NCBI GenBank assembly: GCA_946886545.1
Contig: CAMPIU010000075.1
Span: forward strand, 1-9,607
Direction: 5' to 3'
Source of the DNA: an uncultured Flavobacteriales bacterium
Lineage (GTDB): Bacteria > Bacteroidota > Bacteroidia > Flavobacteriales > Crocinitomicaceae
Length of the DNA stretch: 9,607 nucleotides
Below, one piece after another: positions 1 through 6,269 of this stretch; position 1 is the stretch's first letter; each line of letters starts with the position of its first letter. The notes under the pieces were generated by a model. It worked only from the letters and a program-made list of their open reading frames with translations. It ran no database searches and was not told the DNA's origin. Both the position numbers and the translations under genes were made by a program.

Positions 1-1
1 A

Positions 2-1021
2 TATAGACCTGGGCTCATATTACTTTTTTTACTTCCCTTTGCTGCTGTTGCACAAACAGGAGGAATTCATGCATTCCAGAATTTAAACTCTCAGTATAAC
101 GCAAGAACCATGGGACTTGGAGGCGATGCAATTACGTTTTACGATAACGACTTAAACTTAGGACTGAATAATCCTGCCGTGTTAAATTACCAAATGCATA
201 AGCGCTTCGGGTTTAATCAATCCATTATGGCAAGCGGTGTCAATACCGGTGCATTAACTTACGCACGAAAAATAAGAAGCACCATGGGAATGGTTCATTT
301 CCGTTACACATCCTATGGAAAAATGCAACGCACGGATATTGACGGAACGAATTTAGGAACCTTTTCACCCGGCGACTTCATTTTAGGAGCCAGTGCTCAG
401 CATGTATTTAACGAACGGATGTCGGCCGGCGCAACAGTAAATATATTGTATTCTCAACTGGATTCATATACTGCTTTCGGGACAAGTATAGACATCGGAG
501 GACTTTACAGAGACACCACTAGAAACCTGAATATCGTAGGGGTAATCAAAAACCTGGGGATACAATGGAAGGGGTATACCGATACAAAGAATCCCTTGCC
601 TCTGGAAGTTCAGTTAGGAATTTCCCATAAATTGAGACATGCACCTTTCCGGATCAGTTTGGTTGCTCAGCATTTACAAAAGTGGGACCTGTCCTATGTT
701 GATCCGAATGAAAAAGCGCGCATTGATCCATTAACAGGAGACACTATTCAGGTGAAAAAATCAGGTTTCTTTGACAATGTGGCACGCCACGGTAAATTGC
801 AACTGGAAATTCTGATTGGAAAGAAGTTCCAACTCAGAACTGCTTTTGACTATCAGCGAAGAAAAGAACTAGCTATCGTAGGAAGAGGTGGACTAGCCGG
901 TTTCAGCTTTGGAGCAGGAATGGCATTTAAGCGTTTCAGCGTCGATTACGGATGGTATATCTATTCTGTTGCAGGCAGTCAACACGGCTTGACTTTAAAT
1001 TTTTTACTCTCTAAAAAGTAA
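2..1021 (+). CDS. porQ: Type IX secretion system outer-membrane protein PorQ (5'-truncated)
   Basis: The reading frame is open from base 2 to the TAA ending at 1021 (339 visible residues). The start codon lies just outside the window, so the ATG at 110 is an internal Met and not the start. The visible N-terminus is the hydrophobic core of a signal peptide (GLILLFLLPFAAVAQ), cleaved near the AQ. It is followed by the PorQ-style mature start: GG, then AFQNLN, then ARTMGLGG. The remainder alternates beta strands as expected for a FadL/PorV-like outer-membrane barrel, and the length matches the family (about 330-350 residues). PorQ belongs to the T9SS attachment complex (PorU, PorV, PorZ, PorQ), which processes cargo at the cell surface and links it to lipopolysaccharide; PorQ is the outer-membrane partner of PorZ. 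The porQ-cmk neighbourhood known from other Bacteroidota is kept here, apart from one intervening gene. The family call rests on the N-terminal motif, barrel character and synteny. Confidence 0.85.
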   Translation, partial: YRPGLILLFLLPFAAVAQTGGIHAFQNLNSQYNARTMGLGGDAITFYDNDLNLGLNNPAVLNYQMHKRFGFNQSIMASGVNTGALTYARKIRSTMGMVHFRYTSYGKMQRTDIDGTNLGTFSPGDFILGASAQHVFNERMSAGATVNILYSQLDSYTAFGTSIDIGGLYRDTTRNLNIVGVIKNLGIQWKGYTDTKNPLPLEVQLGISHKLRHAPFRISLVAQHLQKWDLSYVDPNEKARIDPLTGDTIQVKKSGFFDNVARHGKLQLEILIGKKFQLRTAFDYQRRKELAIVGRGGLAGFSFGAGMAFKRFSVDYGWYIYSVAGSQHGLTLNFLLSKK

Positions 1022-1101
1022 GGTTACACACCTTTAAATCAGATACTTAAACCTCATGAACCAACTTATTTCTAAGTTATTCACCGAAATTTGTTAACAT
1101 G

Positions 1102-1137
1102 TTTTTGTAACCTGAATCTTTTTAATACGTAGATTTG
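1102..1137 (+). promoter_or_regulatory. Bacteroidota-type promoter for the beta-barrel gene
   Basis: The -7 element TAGATTTG (1130-1137) is a perfect match to TAnnTTTG. It is preceded after 22 bases by TTTTTG (1102-1107), which fits the -33 element. Transcription should begin near 1141-1144, giving a leader of about 20 bases before the ATG at 1162. The leader is A/T-rich with no Shine-Dalgarno sequence, as usual for this phylum. Confidence 0.7.
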
Positions 1138-1161
1138 CCCAAACCAATAATAATTTATAAC

Positions 1162-1899
1162 ATGAAAAAGTTAAGTTTACTTTTAGGTGGAATGATTTTA
1201 ACAACTGCTGTAATGGCACAAAAACCAACTGAAGGAGCTCCAATGTCATTGGAAGGAAATGTAGCTGGTTTAGCTGCTTTCGGATTTGGTAATTCATCTG
1301 CTACTAACTTGAACGGAACAACTAACGGGGGTACTACTCCATCTATCGTTGCTCCAGGATTACGTTTCCGTTACTTTGCTACAGAAAACATCGCTGTACG
1401 TTTGTCTTTAGGATTCAGTAGTCAAAAAACTACAATGAATTTCTACGAAACTGAGATCGACAACTCTGGAAACTCTGGAACTTATGTTTCAAGAATGGGA
1501 ACAACAACTGTTGGAATCGGTGGTGAGTACCACTTCGCTGGAACTGAGAAATTGTCTCCTTATGCAGGTTTAGACATCAATTTCGGTATGGGTAAAATGA
1601 CAACTGAAGGTGACCAAACTGATGGTACAACTTGGGTTGCAACTGACTATGCTGAAGAATCAGAGCAAAAAACTGCTGGTTTCGGTGTTGGTTTAGTAGC
1701 AGGTACTGACTACTACTTCGCAGAGAACTTCTACTTAGGAGTTGAGTTAGGTCTTGGATTTAATTCTTACACTATGAAAGAAGGAACATCTTCAACTACT
1801 CTTGCAGGTGTTACTACTGAAGTTACAGGTAATGAAATGAAACAAAGCGGATTCTCTAACAACGTTATGGGTATGTTCCGTTTAGGATGGAGATTCTAA
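1162..1899 (+). CDS. Small outer-membrane beta-barrel protein, probably abundant
   Basis: This encodes 245 residues with a clear signal peptide (MKKLSLLLGGMILTTAVMA, cleavage about residue 19/20). The body consists of alternating aromatic and Gly-rich strands separated by Thr/Ser/Gly-rich loops, and the protein ends in a terminal Phe (LGWRF), the usual signal recognised by the BAM machinery. This fits the OmpA-like/porin-family beta-barrel fold (OMP_b-brl type) of 8-10 strands. The substrate or role is unknown. I chose ATG 1162 over an in-frame TTG at 1135 because the TTG lies inside the promoter -7 element and the signal peptide begins at 1162. Codon choice is strongly skewed (GGT/GGA, ACT, GCT, AAC, TTC, CGT), unlike the mixed usage of the neighbours, which suggests high expression. 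A dedicated promoter and a strong terminator make it monocistronic between porQ and cmk. Confidence 0.8.
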   Translation: MKKLSLLLGGMILTTAVMAQKPTEGAPMSLEGNVAGLAAFGFGNSSATNLNGTTNGGTTPSIVAPGLRFRYFATENIAVRLSLGFSSQKTTMNFYETEIDNSGNSGTYVSRMGTTTVGIGGEYHFAGTEKLSPYAGLDINFGMGKMTTEGDQTDGTTWVATDYAEESEQKTAGFGVGLVAGTDYYFAENFYLGVELGLGFNSYTMKEGTSSTTLAGVTTEVTGNEMKQSGFSNNVMGMFRLGWRF

Positions 1900-1924
1900 T
1901 AGTAGAATTCATCTTTTAAATATT

Positions 1925-1955
1925 AAAGGGTTCGTCATTGACGAACCCTTTTTTT
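1925..1955 (+). terminator. Rho-independent terminator after the beta-barrel gene
   Basis: There is a perfect 12-bp stem (AAAGGGTTCGTC, 1925-1936, pairing with GACGAACCCTTT, 1940-1951). The loop is 3 bases (ATT) and the T-run continues to 1955. It starts 25 bases after the stop codon. Confidence 0.92.
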
Positions 1956-1966
1956 ATTGAAATAAA

Positions 1967-1996
1967 TTGCCTTTACCCCATTTTAAGCTAAATTCG
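1967..1996 (+). promoter_or_regulatory. cmk promoter abutting the start codon
   Basis: TTG (1967-1969), a 19-base spacer, then TAAATTCG (1989-1996), one mismatch from TAnnTTTG. Only CAGC separates it from the ATG at 2001, so the expected transcription start falls on or next to the start codon. The in-frame TAA at 1989-1991 is part of the motif, so translation cannot begin further upstream. Confidence 0.6.
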
Positions 1997-2000
1997 CAGC

Positions 2001-2702
2001 ATGCATTCAACGCAACACATTACGATCGCAATCGATGGGTTTTCTTCCTGCGGGAAAAGCACATTAGCAAAAGCACTGGCAAAAAAAATGAACTATACGT
2101 TTATTGATTCAGGAGCTATGTATCGCTGTGTTGCATTGTACGCACTCAAAAACGGTTGTGCATTGGGCGCACACAAGATCAATCTAAGTTGCATAGTTAA
2201 CAGTCTTCCGCATATTCAAATTCAATTCGGAGCGCCTGACAGTAAAGGAAACCGCCCGGTTCTATTAAATAATGAAGATGTATCGGATTCGATCCGGCAA
2301 TTGGAAGTTGCAAATATTGTAAGTGAAGTTGCCGCAATTAAAGAAGTGCGTGAATTTTTAGTCAAACAGCAACAAGATCTTGGAAAAAACGGAGGAGTTG
2401 TAATGGACGGAAGAGACATTGGTACTGTTGTTTTCCCCAATGCAGAATTAAAGCTTTTCATTACGGCTAAACCCGAAATCCGAGCACAGAGACGATTCCT
2501 GGAATTACAGGCAAAAGGTGAAGCAAACAGTCTAAGTGAAATCCTTGAAAATCTGAAACACCGAGACCGTATCGACAGCACCAGAGCTATTAGCCCTTTA
2601 ACCCAGGCAAAAGATGCTTTAGTCGTTGACAATTCAGAAATGAGTGAAACAGAACAGTTAGAATATGTCCTGAATCTTGTTAAGAATAAAACAAGCATTT
2701 AA
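2001..2702 (+). CDS. cmk: Cytidylate kinase, (d)CMP kinase
   Basis: This cytoplasmic enzyme transfers a phosphate from ATP to CMP or dCMP, giving the diphosphates needed for RNA, DNA and lipid precursor synthesis. The 233 residues match the usual bacterial Cmk length. The P-loop is GFSSCGKST at residues 13-21, the SSCGKST form being typical of Bacteroidota. The NMP-binding segment begins with FIDSGAMYR (34-42). DGRDIGTVVFP (136-146) is the Cmk signature. The lid and phosphate-binding Arg residues lie in HRDRIDSTR (187-195), and the C-terminal ALVVDNS (206-212) is the standard closing strand. No key residue appears missing. The start is fixed by an in-frame stop four codons upstream. The gene is read from its own promoter, separated from the upstream gene by a terminator. 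Confidence 0.96.
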   Translation: MHSTQHITIAIDGFSSCGKSTLAKALAKKMNYTFIDSGAMYRCVALYALKNGCALGAHKINLSCIVNSLPHIQIQFGAPDSKGNRPVLLNNEDVSDSIRQLEVANIVSEVAAIKEVREFLVKQQQDLGKNGGVVMDGRDIGTVVFPNAELKLFITAKPEIRAQRRFLELQAKGEANSLSEILENLKHRDRIDSTRAISPLTQAKDALVVDNSEMSETEQLEYVLNLVKNKTSI

Positions 2703-2857
2703 CACAAACTATAACTAAAGTTTACCAATTTAACAGCTTCCTTATCTTACTCCAACAGAATATTCATCAAACATTAAGTTTTCTTCGTTGAAATCAATAG
2801 TTTGTTCATTTTGTATAAAATCTAACAGTTTTAACATCTTTTCTGTGTGCTATTGTT

Positions 2858-2865
2858 TAAATTTG
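2858..2865 (+). promoter_or_regulatory. -7 element for the ACT-domain gene
   Basis: TAAATTTG is a perfect TAnnTTTG match 25 bases before the ATG at 2891. No good TTG -33 element lies at 17-23 bases; the nearest T-rich run is at 2829-2832 with a 25-base gap. The predicted leader is about 20 A/T-rich bases without a Shine-Dalgarno sequence. The rest of the 188-base gap after cmk shows no hairpin terminator and nothing else I recognise. Confidence 0.5.
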
Positions 2866-2890
2866 CACACCTATTAATTCAAACCAAAAT

Positions 2891-3553
2891 ATGTTATCAA
2901 TTGGAAAAATAACAGAAGAAATTATTGGAAGAAGTCCATTTTTGCGTGAAGCAATGACAGATGACCTGATTAATATTTCTTCGTTAGCAAGAAAAATCAA
3001 ACCAGAAATTGAAGAAGCCTTAGGGAAAGAAGTAAAGGAAGGAGCAATTGTAATGGCGATCAAACGCATGTCTCCGGGTCTTTACCATCGCCTAAACATC
3101 AAAATCACAAACATCATCGGTGAACTTGGAGATTTTTTAGTTCGTTCAAATTTGGAAGATTTTACATTCGAAAATACTGAATCATTGCGTTTAAAGCAAG
3201 CAGATTTAGTGCAACTTGTAAATTCAGAATCAGATATTTTCTACACTATTTGTAGAGGTGTTACTGAAACAACGGTTATTTGCTCACAAAGCATTTCACC
3301 GAGAGTTGAAAACTTATTGATTAATGAACGCCTAAAATCTCACACAAGAGACCTGGCTTCCATTACCGTTAAGCTTCCTGCAGTAAACTCTGAAGTGTAT
3401 GGTATTTATTACTATATCCTGAAGCATTTGGCTTGGGAAGGTCTAAATATTGTAGAAATTGTTTCAACAGCGAATGAATTTACAATCATCGTAAAACAAG
3501 ATCATGTTGACAAGGCATTCAAGGTGCTGATGCAATTGAAAAGAGGAAAATAA
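2891..3553 (+). CDS. ACT-domain protein of aspartokinase type, without a kinase domain
   Basis: This encodes 220 residues with no signal peptide or membrane segment, so it is cytoplasmic. Residues about 24-62 (ISSLARKIKPEIEEALGKEV, then AIVMAIKRM) read like a winged-helix or helix-turn-helix unit. The middle (about 83-153) has beta-alpha features that could be a diverged first ACT-like domain (YTICRGVTETTVICSQ at 118-133). Residues about 155-218 are a good ACT domain, with a beta1 strand, the helix GIYYYILKHLAWEGLNI and EFTIIVKQDHVDKAFKVL, resembling the small-molecule-binding ACT domains of aspartokinase. Database entries of this type in Bacteroidota are, I believe, often labelled aspartate kinase. 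No amino-acid-kinase catalytic motif is present and the protein is too short to be one. A ligand-responsive transcriptional regulator is my inference. It has its own promoter and ends directly in a bidirectional terminator. Confidence 0.7.
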   Translation: MLSIGKITEEIIGRSPFLREAMTDDLINISSLARKIKPEIEEALGKEVKEGAIVMAIKRMSPGLYHRLNIKITNIIGELGDFLVRSNLEDFTFENTESLRLKQADLVQLVNSESDIFYTICRGVTETTVICSQSISPRVENLLINERLKSHTRDLASITVKLPAVNSEVYGIYYYILKHLAWEGLNIVEIVSTANEFTIIVKQDHVDKAFKVLMQLKRGK

Positions 3554-3594
3554 AAAAGTAGGGGGCAAAAAAAAAAATTGCCCCCTACTTTTTT
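3552..3594. terminator. Bidirectional terminator between convergent genes
   Basis: A 17-bp perfect stem (3552-3568 pairing with 3578-3594; core GTAGGGGGC/GCCCCCTAC flanked by A6/T6) closes a loop of nine A residues. Read on either strand it is a GC-rich hairpin followed by a T-run. It starts inside the TAA stop of the plus gene and ends one base before the TAG stop of the minus gene, filling the whole intergenic gap. Confidence 0.93.
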
Positions 3595-4335
3595 CTAGTT
3601 CATCGACCAAACCTTTCCTGTTCCGTTCAGGAGAACATTCTGGCCCAGTGGAATTCCTTTGTAAAAAATATTTCCGGATTCCGTGATATACCCGTGAATC
3701 ATCAGGTTGTTTGCATTGATCTTAATATCACCAACCGTCTCTGAAGCCACATAAATGGAATCAGTTACCAGCAAACCGGTCACATCACAATAACTATTGC
3801 TTTTAGCACAAATCCTGGCATTTTTGGTTATTCCCGTCAAGGTGAAATTACACCATCCGTGATTTGCTTCCGCATTGAGTTGAATTGCATTTACATCCAA
3901 GGTTACATCTCCTGCTCCGTCCCTGCTGTAGAATGTAAAGTAATCCGTATAAATCGTTCCCTGGCTTCTAAGCGGTTCGGTTCCGACAAATCGAATGTTG
4001 ATCAAGCTGGTAAAATGAATCTCCGCAACGACCACTTTTTTGGCATTTCTCAAAAAATTGCACCTGTTCTTATTCTTAATCATCAATAAACCATCCGAAA
4101 CATTTACCTCGATCAGATTCAGCAGATTTCTTCCTCCCTTCAGAACAACTTTATCCAGTGAATCCTGGATAAGCACAAATTCAATATGCTCCCTTAAATC
4201 CAAGCGGTCAAATGATGCAAGCGGAATCTCTTTTGTCGTTTCAGGTCCTAACAATTTGAAACAGGTTCTATTCTCAGGTTTCTTGCATGAAAAGACCACG
4301 AACAACATGAATAAAAACAACAAACTATTTCGCAT
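3595..4335 (-). CDS. Head GIN domain (DUF2807) lipoprotein
   Basis: This encodes 246 residues from the ATG at 4335. An ATG 14 codons upstream (4377) is in frame but would precede the lipoprotein signal with unrelated residues and lies deeper in the neighbouring gene. MRNSLLFLFMLFVVFSC is a type II signal peptide, with Cys17 expected to be lipidated. KKPE after the Cys does not look like a strong surface-export signal, so a periplasm-facing anchor is likely. The body matches the head GIN domain: a KEIPLASFDRLDL start, then repeating short strands with Gly-Asp/Asn turns (GAGDV 140-144, VGDI 201-204, ESGNI 219-223), giving a beta-helix-like fold. Biochemical function is unknown for the family. 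It overlaps the 3' end of the acyloxyacyl hydrolase gene by 11 bases, so the two are co-transcribed and probably translationally coupled. Confidence 0.82.
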   Translation of the reverse strand: MRNSLLFLFMLFVVFSCKKPENRTCFKLLGPETTKEIPLASFDRLDLREHIEFVLIQDSLDKVVLKGGRNLLNLIEVNVSDGLLMIKNKNRCNFLRNAKKVVVAEIHFTSLINIRFVGTEPLRSQGTIYTDYFTFYSRDGAGDVTLDVNAIQLNAEANHGWCNFTLTGITKNARICAKSNSYCDVTGLLVTDSIYVASETVGDIKINANNLMIHGYITESGNIFYKGIPLGQNVLLNGTGKVWSMN

Positions 4336-5425
4336 ATCTTGCTTTATAATTAAAGGTATATCCAATACCATATTCAATGTAATCGGCTTTGGCCCAATGA
4401 GATTTAAGCACCAGGTTCAACAATAATCCATTCCGGCACTGATAACGCATCCCGACACGATGGTAAAAGAATGCATCCGGATTGTAGCGATCTTTCAGAT
4501 ATGCTCCCATACCAACAACAAAACGGAATTTATCCAAAGGAATATTATAACCTACGAATGCGCCTATCTGCAAAATGGACAATTGTGTCTTTGGAATATA
4601 TTCCCTGTAATGAATAATTGATTGCTTAGAAATCACATCCAAAGCTATTTCCATTCCGACTTTTGGTTTAAAGTGTTTATAAAGCATTCCGCTTAAAGCA
4701 AAGACCGGGTAGCGTTTTCCACCCGTCGGGAAAATTTGTTTATCCGAAACAATTCCTACCAATGAAACATTCCAGCTTTTGAAGAATGGAACACGCTCAA
4801 ACTTTGTAGGTTCAAAATTCGCTGCTTCTTTCTTTTTGAATGTGTATTCATATCCCAAACCAATAAAAGGCATATTCACACCTAAATTTGGAACTTTACT
4901 TGATCCGTTTGAGAAATGGGTCATATCCAGACTATAGATCAGTGCATGCTCCGGTTTTATATACCATCGTCCTTGAATTCCCAAACAAATAATCGCATTC
5001 AAGTAGGTACTCATCGGCACATTCTTCGGGTTTGTATGTTTGTTATAAACATTCGTTACAATTCCCAATCCTGCCCCAAGTTTTGAAGTAAAGACATGTT
5101 TTTCACTCCGGGTCCAGGGAAACTCAATAAATCCGTATGCTCCGAATCCGTATCCCAGTACCTCTTTATTTCCAAGATTGGAACCATAAAACGTTACTCC
5201 TGCATACGGATTCCTGTATTCTTTACTCCAATTCATTGAACGAAGGCGTTTGCTGTAAGAAAGTTCACCTGCAAAAAGGCGATCTTTAGCGAGATGCCCC
5301 ATCGTGCCGCTATGAGCAGCTAAAAAACCTGATTTCCCTTTAAGTGATAGCCCCCAATCGTCAATTTTAACTTCCTGAGCGCAGCAAAAAATTGGTAATA
5401 AAAAAAACAGTAAGGCAATTTTCAT
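4325..5425 (-). CDS. Acyloxyacyl hydrolase, PagL-type outer-membrane lipid A deacylase family
   Basis: This encodes 366 residues with signal peptide MKIALLFFLLPIFCCA, then an outer-membrane beta-barrel. Residues 168-193 hold the family signature: MTHFSNG (168-174) followed by KVPNLGVN (177-184) and an IGLGYEYTF strand. PagL enzymes remove a 3-O-linked acyl chain from lipid A using His and Ser of an HxSN motif; here these are His170 and Ser172, with Asn173. In Pseudomonas PagL the third catalytic residue is a Glu 14 residues after the His; here that position is Asn184. The protein is about twice the length of PagL, and its second half (about 210-358) resembles the first, with SHWAKA at 342-347 where the catalytic loop should be. 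The start is fixed because an in-frame TAA lies four codons upstream within the promoter motif. It is the first gene of an operon with the GIN lipoprotein and is divergent from mazG. The family call is fairly sure; enzymatic activity is inferred. Confidence 0.8.
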   Translation of the reverse strand: MKIALLFFLLPIFCCAQEVKIDDWGLSLKGKSGFLAAHSGTMGHLAKDRLFAGELSYSKRLRSMNWSKEYRNPYAGVTFYGSNLGNKEVLGYGFGAYGFIEFPWTRSEKHVFTSKLGAGLGIVTNVYNKHTNPKNVPMSTYLNAIICLGIQGRWYIKPEHALIYSLDMTHFSNGSSKVPNLGVNMPFIGLGYEYTFKKKEAANFEPTKFERVPFFKSWNVSLVGIVSDKQIFPTGGKRYPVFALSGMLYKHFKPKVGMEIALDVISKQSIIHYREYIPKTQLSILQIGAFVGYNIPLDKFRFVVGMGAYLKDRYNPDAFFYHRVGMRYQCRNGLLLNLVLKSHWAKADYIEYGIGYTFNYKARYAK

Positions 5426-5429
5426 AATC

Positions 5430-5437
5430 CAAAATTA
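5430..5437 (-). promoter_or_regulatory. -7 element for the acyloxyacyl hydrolase operon
   Basis: Read on the minus strand this is TAATTTTG, a perfect TAnnTTTG match, followed by GATT and then the ATG at 5425. Transcription would therefore start at or beside the start codon. No TTG -33 element is evident at the usual distance. Confidence 0.55.
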
Positions 5438-5453
5438 CAAATTTTGTTCTATG

Positions 5454-5461
5454 TACATTTG
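5454..5461 (+). promoter_or_regulatory. -7 element for mazG
   Basis: TACATTTG is a perfect TAnnTTTG match followed by CAGT and then the ATG at 5466. It lies downstream of another in-frame ATG at 5451, so if this promoter is used the upstream ATG is not in the transcript and 5466 is the start. It is 16 bases from the opposing -7 element at 5430-5437. A -33 TTG is not seen. Confidence 0.55.
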
Positions 5462-5465
5462 CAGT

Positions 5466-6269
5466 ATGGAATTAGCTAACAATAATTTAAATCAGGATCC
5501 AAGACTGGAAGCTTTTGCACGCTTACTGACCATCATGGATGATCTGCGGGAAAAATGTCCTTGGGATAAAAAACAAACCATCCAATCTCTGCGGCATTTA
5601 ACCATAGAAGAAACTTATGAATTGGCTGATGCCATTCAGGAAAATGACATGAGCGGGATCAAAGGAGAATTAGGCGATTTGTTCCTTCACCTGGTTTTCT
5701 ACTCTAAAATAGGATCCGAGCTGGGAGCCTTTGATATTACAAGTGTATTAAATGGTATTTGCGACAAGCTGATTCACCGTCACCCGCACGTCTACGGAGA
5801 TGTAAAAGCTGATTCCGAAGAAGAAGTGAAAGCAAACTGGGAAAAAATCAAATTGCAGGAAGGCAAAAAATCCGTTTTAGAAGGAGTTCCAAATACACTT
5901 CCCGCACTGATCAAGGCCATGCGCATCCAGGAAAAAGTAAAAGGAATAGGTTTCGAATGGTCCGATATAGAAGATGTAAAGAACAAGGTCATTGAGGAAT
6001 TCTCGGAATTGCATGATGCACAACTTACCCGGGACCCGGAACAAATTCAGGATGAATTCGGAGACGTGCTGTTTTCCCTGGTAAACTATGCCCGGTTTAT
6101 CGATGTGAATCCGGAAGATGCCTTAGAATCCACAAACAGAAAATTCAAGTCACGATTTCAGAAAATGGAAGAACTGATCAGCGAAGACGCTCAAAACATG
6201 ACAGAAATGTCGCTGGAAGAGATGGATGTTTATTGGGAGAAAGCTAAATTGATTCTACGTAGGAATTGA
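5466..6269 (+). CDS. mazG: Nucleoside triphosphate pyrophosphohydrolase MazG
   Basis: MazG hydrolyses NTPs and dNTPs to monophosphates and pyrophosphate with Mg2+, cleaning abnormal nucleotides and affecting (p)ppGpp levels. The 267 residues match the standard two-domain bacterial form. The first MazG domain has CPWDKKQTIQSLRHLTIEET (31-50) with metal-ligand motif E48-E49-x-x-E52 and E68-x-x-D71. A middle segment has HRHPHVYGDV (104-113) and NWEKIK. The second domain has E177-E178-x-x-E181 and E197-x-x-D200. All four acidic motifs are intact. The C-terminal MDVYWEKAK is typical. I preferred ATG 5466 over ATG 5451 because the latter precedes the -7 element. The gene is divergent from the acyloxyacyl hydrolase operon across 40 bases. 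No clear terminator follows. Confidence 0.95.
   Translation: MELANNNLNQDPRLEAFARLLTIMDDLREKCPWDKKQTIQSLRHLTIEETYELADAIQENDMSGIKGELGDLFLHLVFYSKIGSELGAFDITSVLNGICDKLIHRHPHVYGDVKADSEEEVKANWEKIKLQEGKKSVLEGVPNTLPALIKAMRIQEKVKGIGFEWSDIEDVKNKVIEEFSELHDAQLTRDPEQIQDEFGDVLFSLVNYARFIDVNPEDALESTNRKFKSRFQKMEELISEDAQNMTEMSLEEMDVYWEKAKLILRRN

Noticed and set aside
110..112. ATG at 110 as the start of the first gene
   Set aside because: The frame is open to the left edge and encodes a signal peptide and the PorQ N-terminal motif upstream of this Met.
1021..1113. 8-base inverted repeat AGGTTACA (1021-1028) and TGTAACCT (1106-1113) flanking the porQ-barrel gap
   Set aside because: The arms are short and 77 bases apart with no supporting structure; probably chance.
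1135..1137. TTG start for the beta-barrel gene
   Set aside because: It lies within the -7 promoter element and would put nine unrelated residues before a complete signal peptide beginning at 1162.
4333..4377. Start of the GIN lipoprotein at 4377
   Set aside because: This would add 14 residues before the lipoprotein signal and deepen the overlap; the ATG at 4335 gives a standard type II signal peptide.
4040..4426. Plus-strand frame opposite the hydrolase/lipoprotein junction
   Set aside because: It is antisense to two well-supported genes, with no recognisable protein and no promoter.
5451..5453. ATG at 5451 as the mazG start
   Set aside because: It precedes the TACATTTG -7 element, so it should not be in the transcript.
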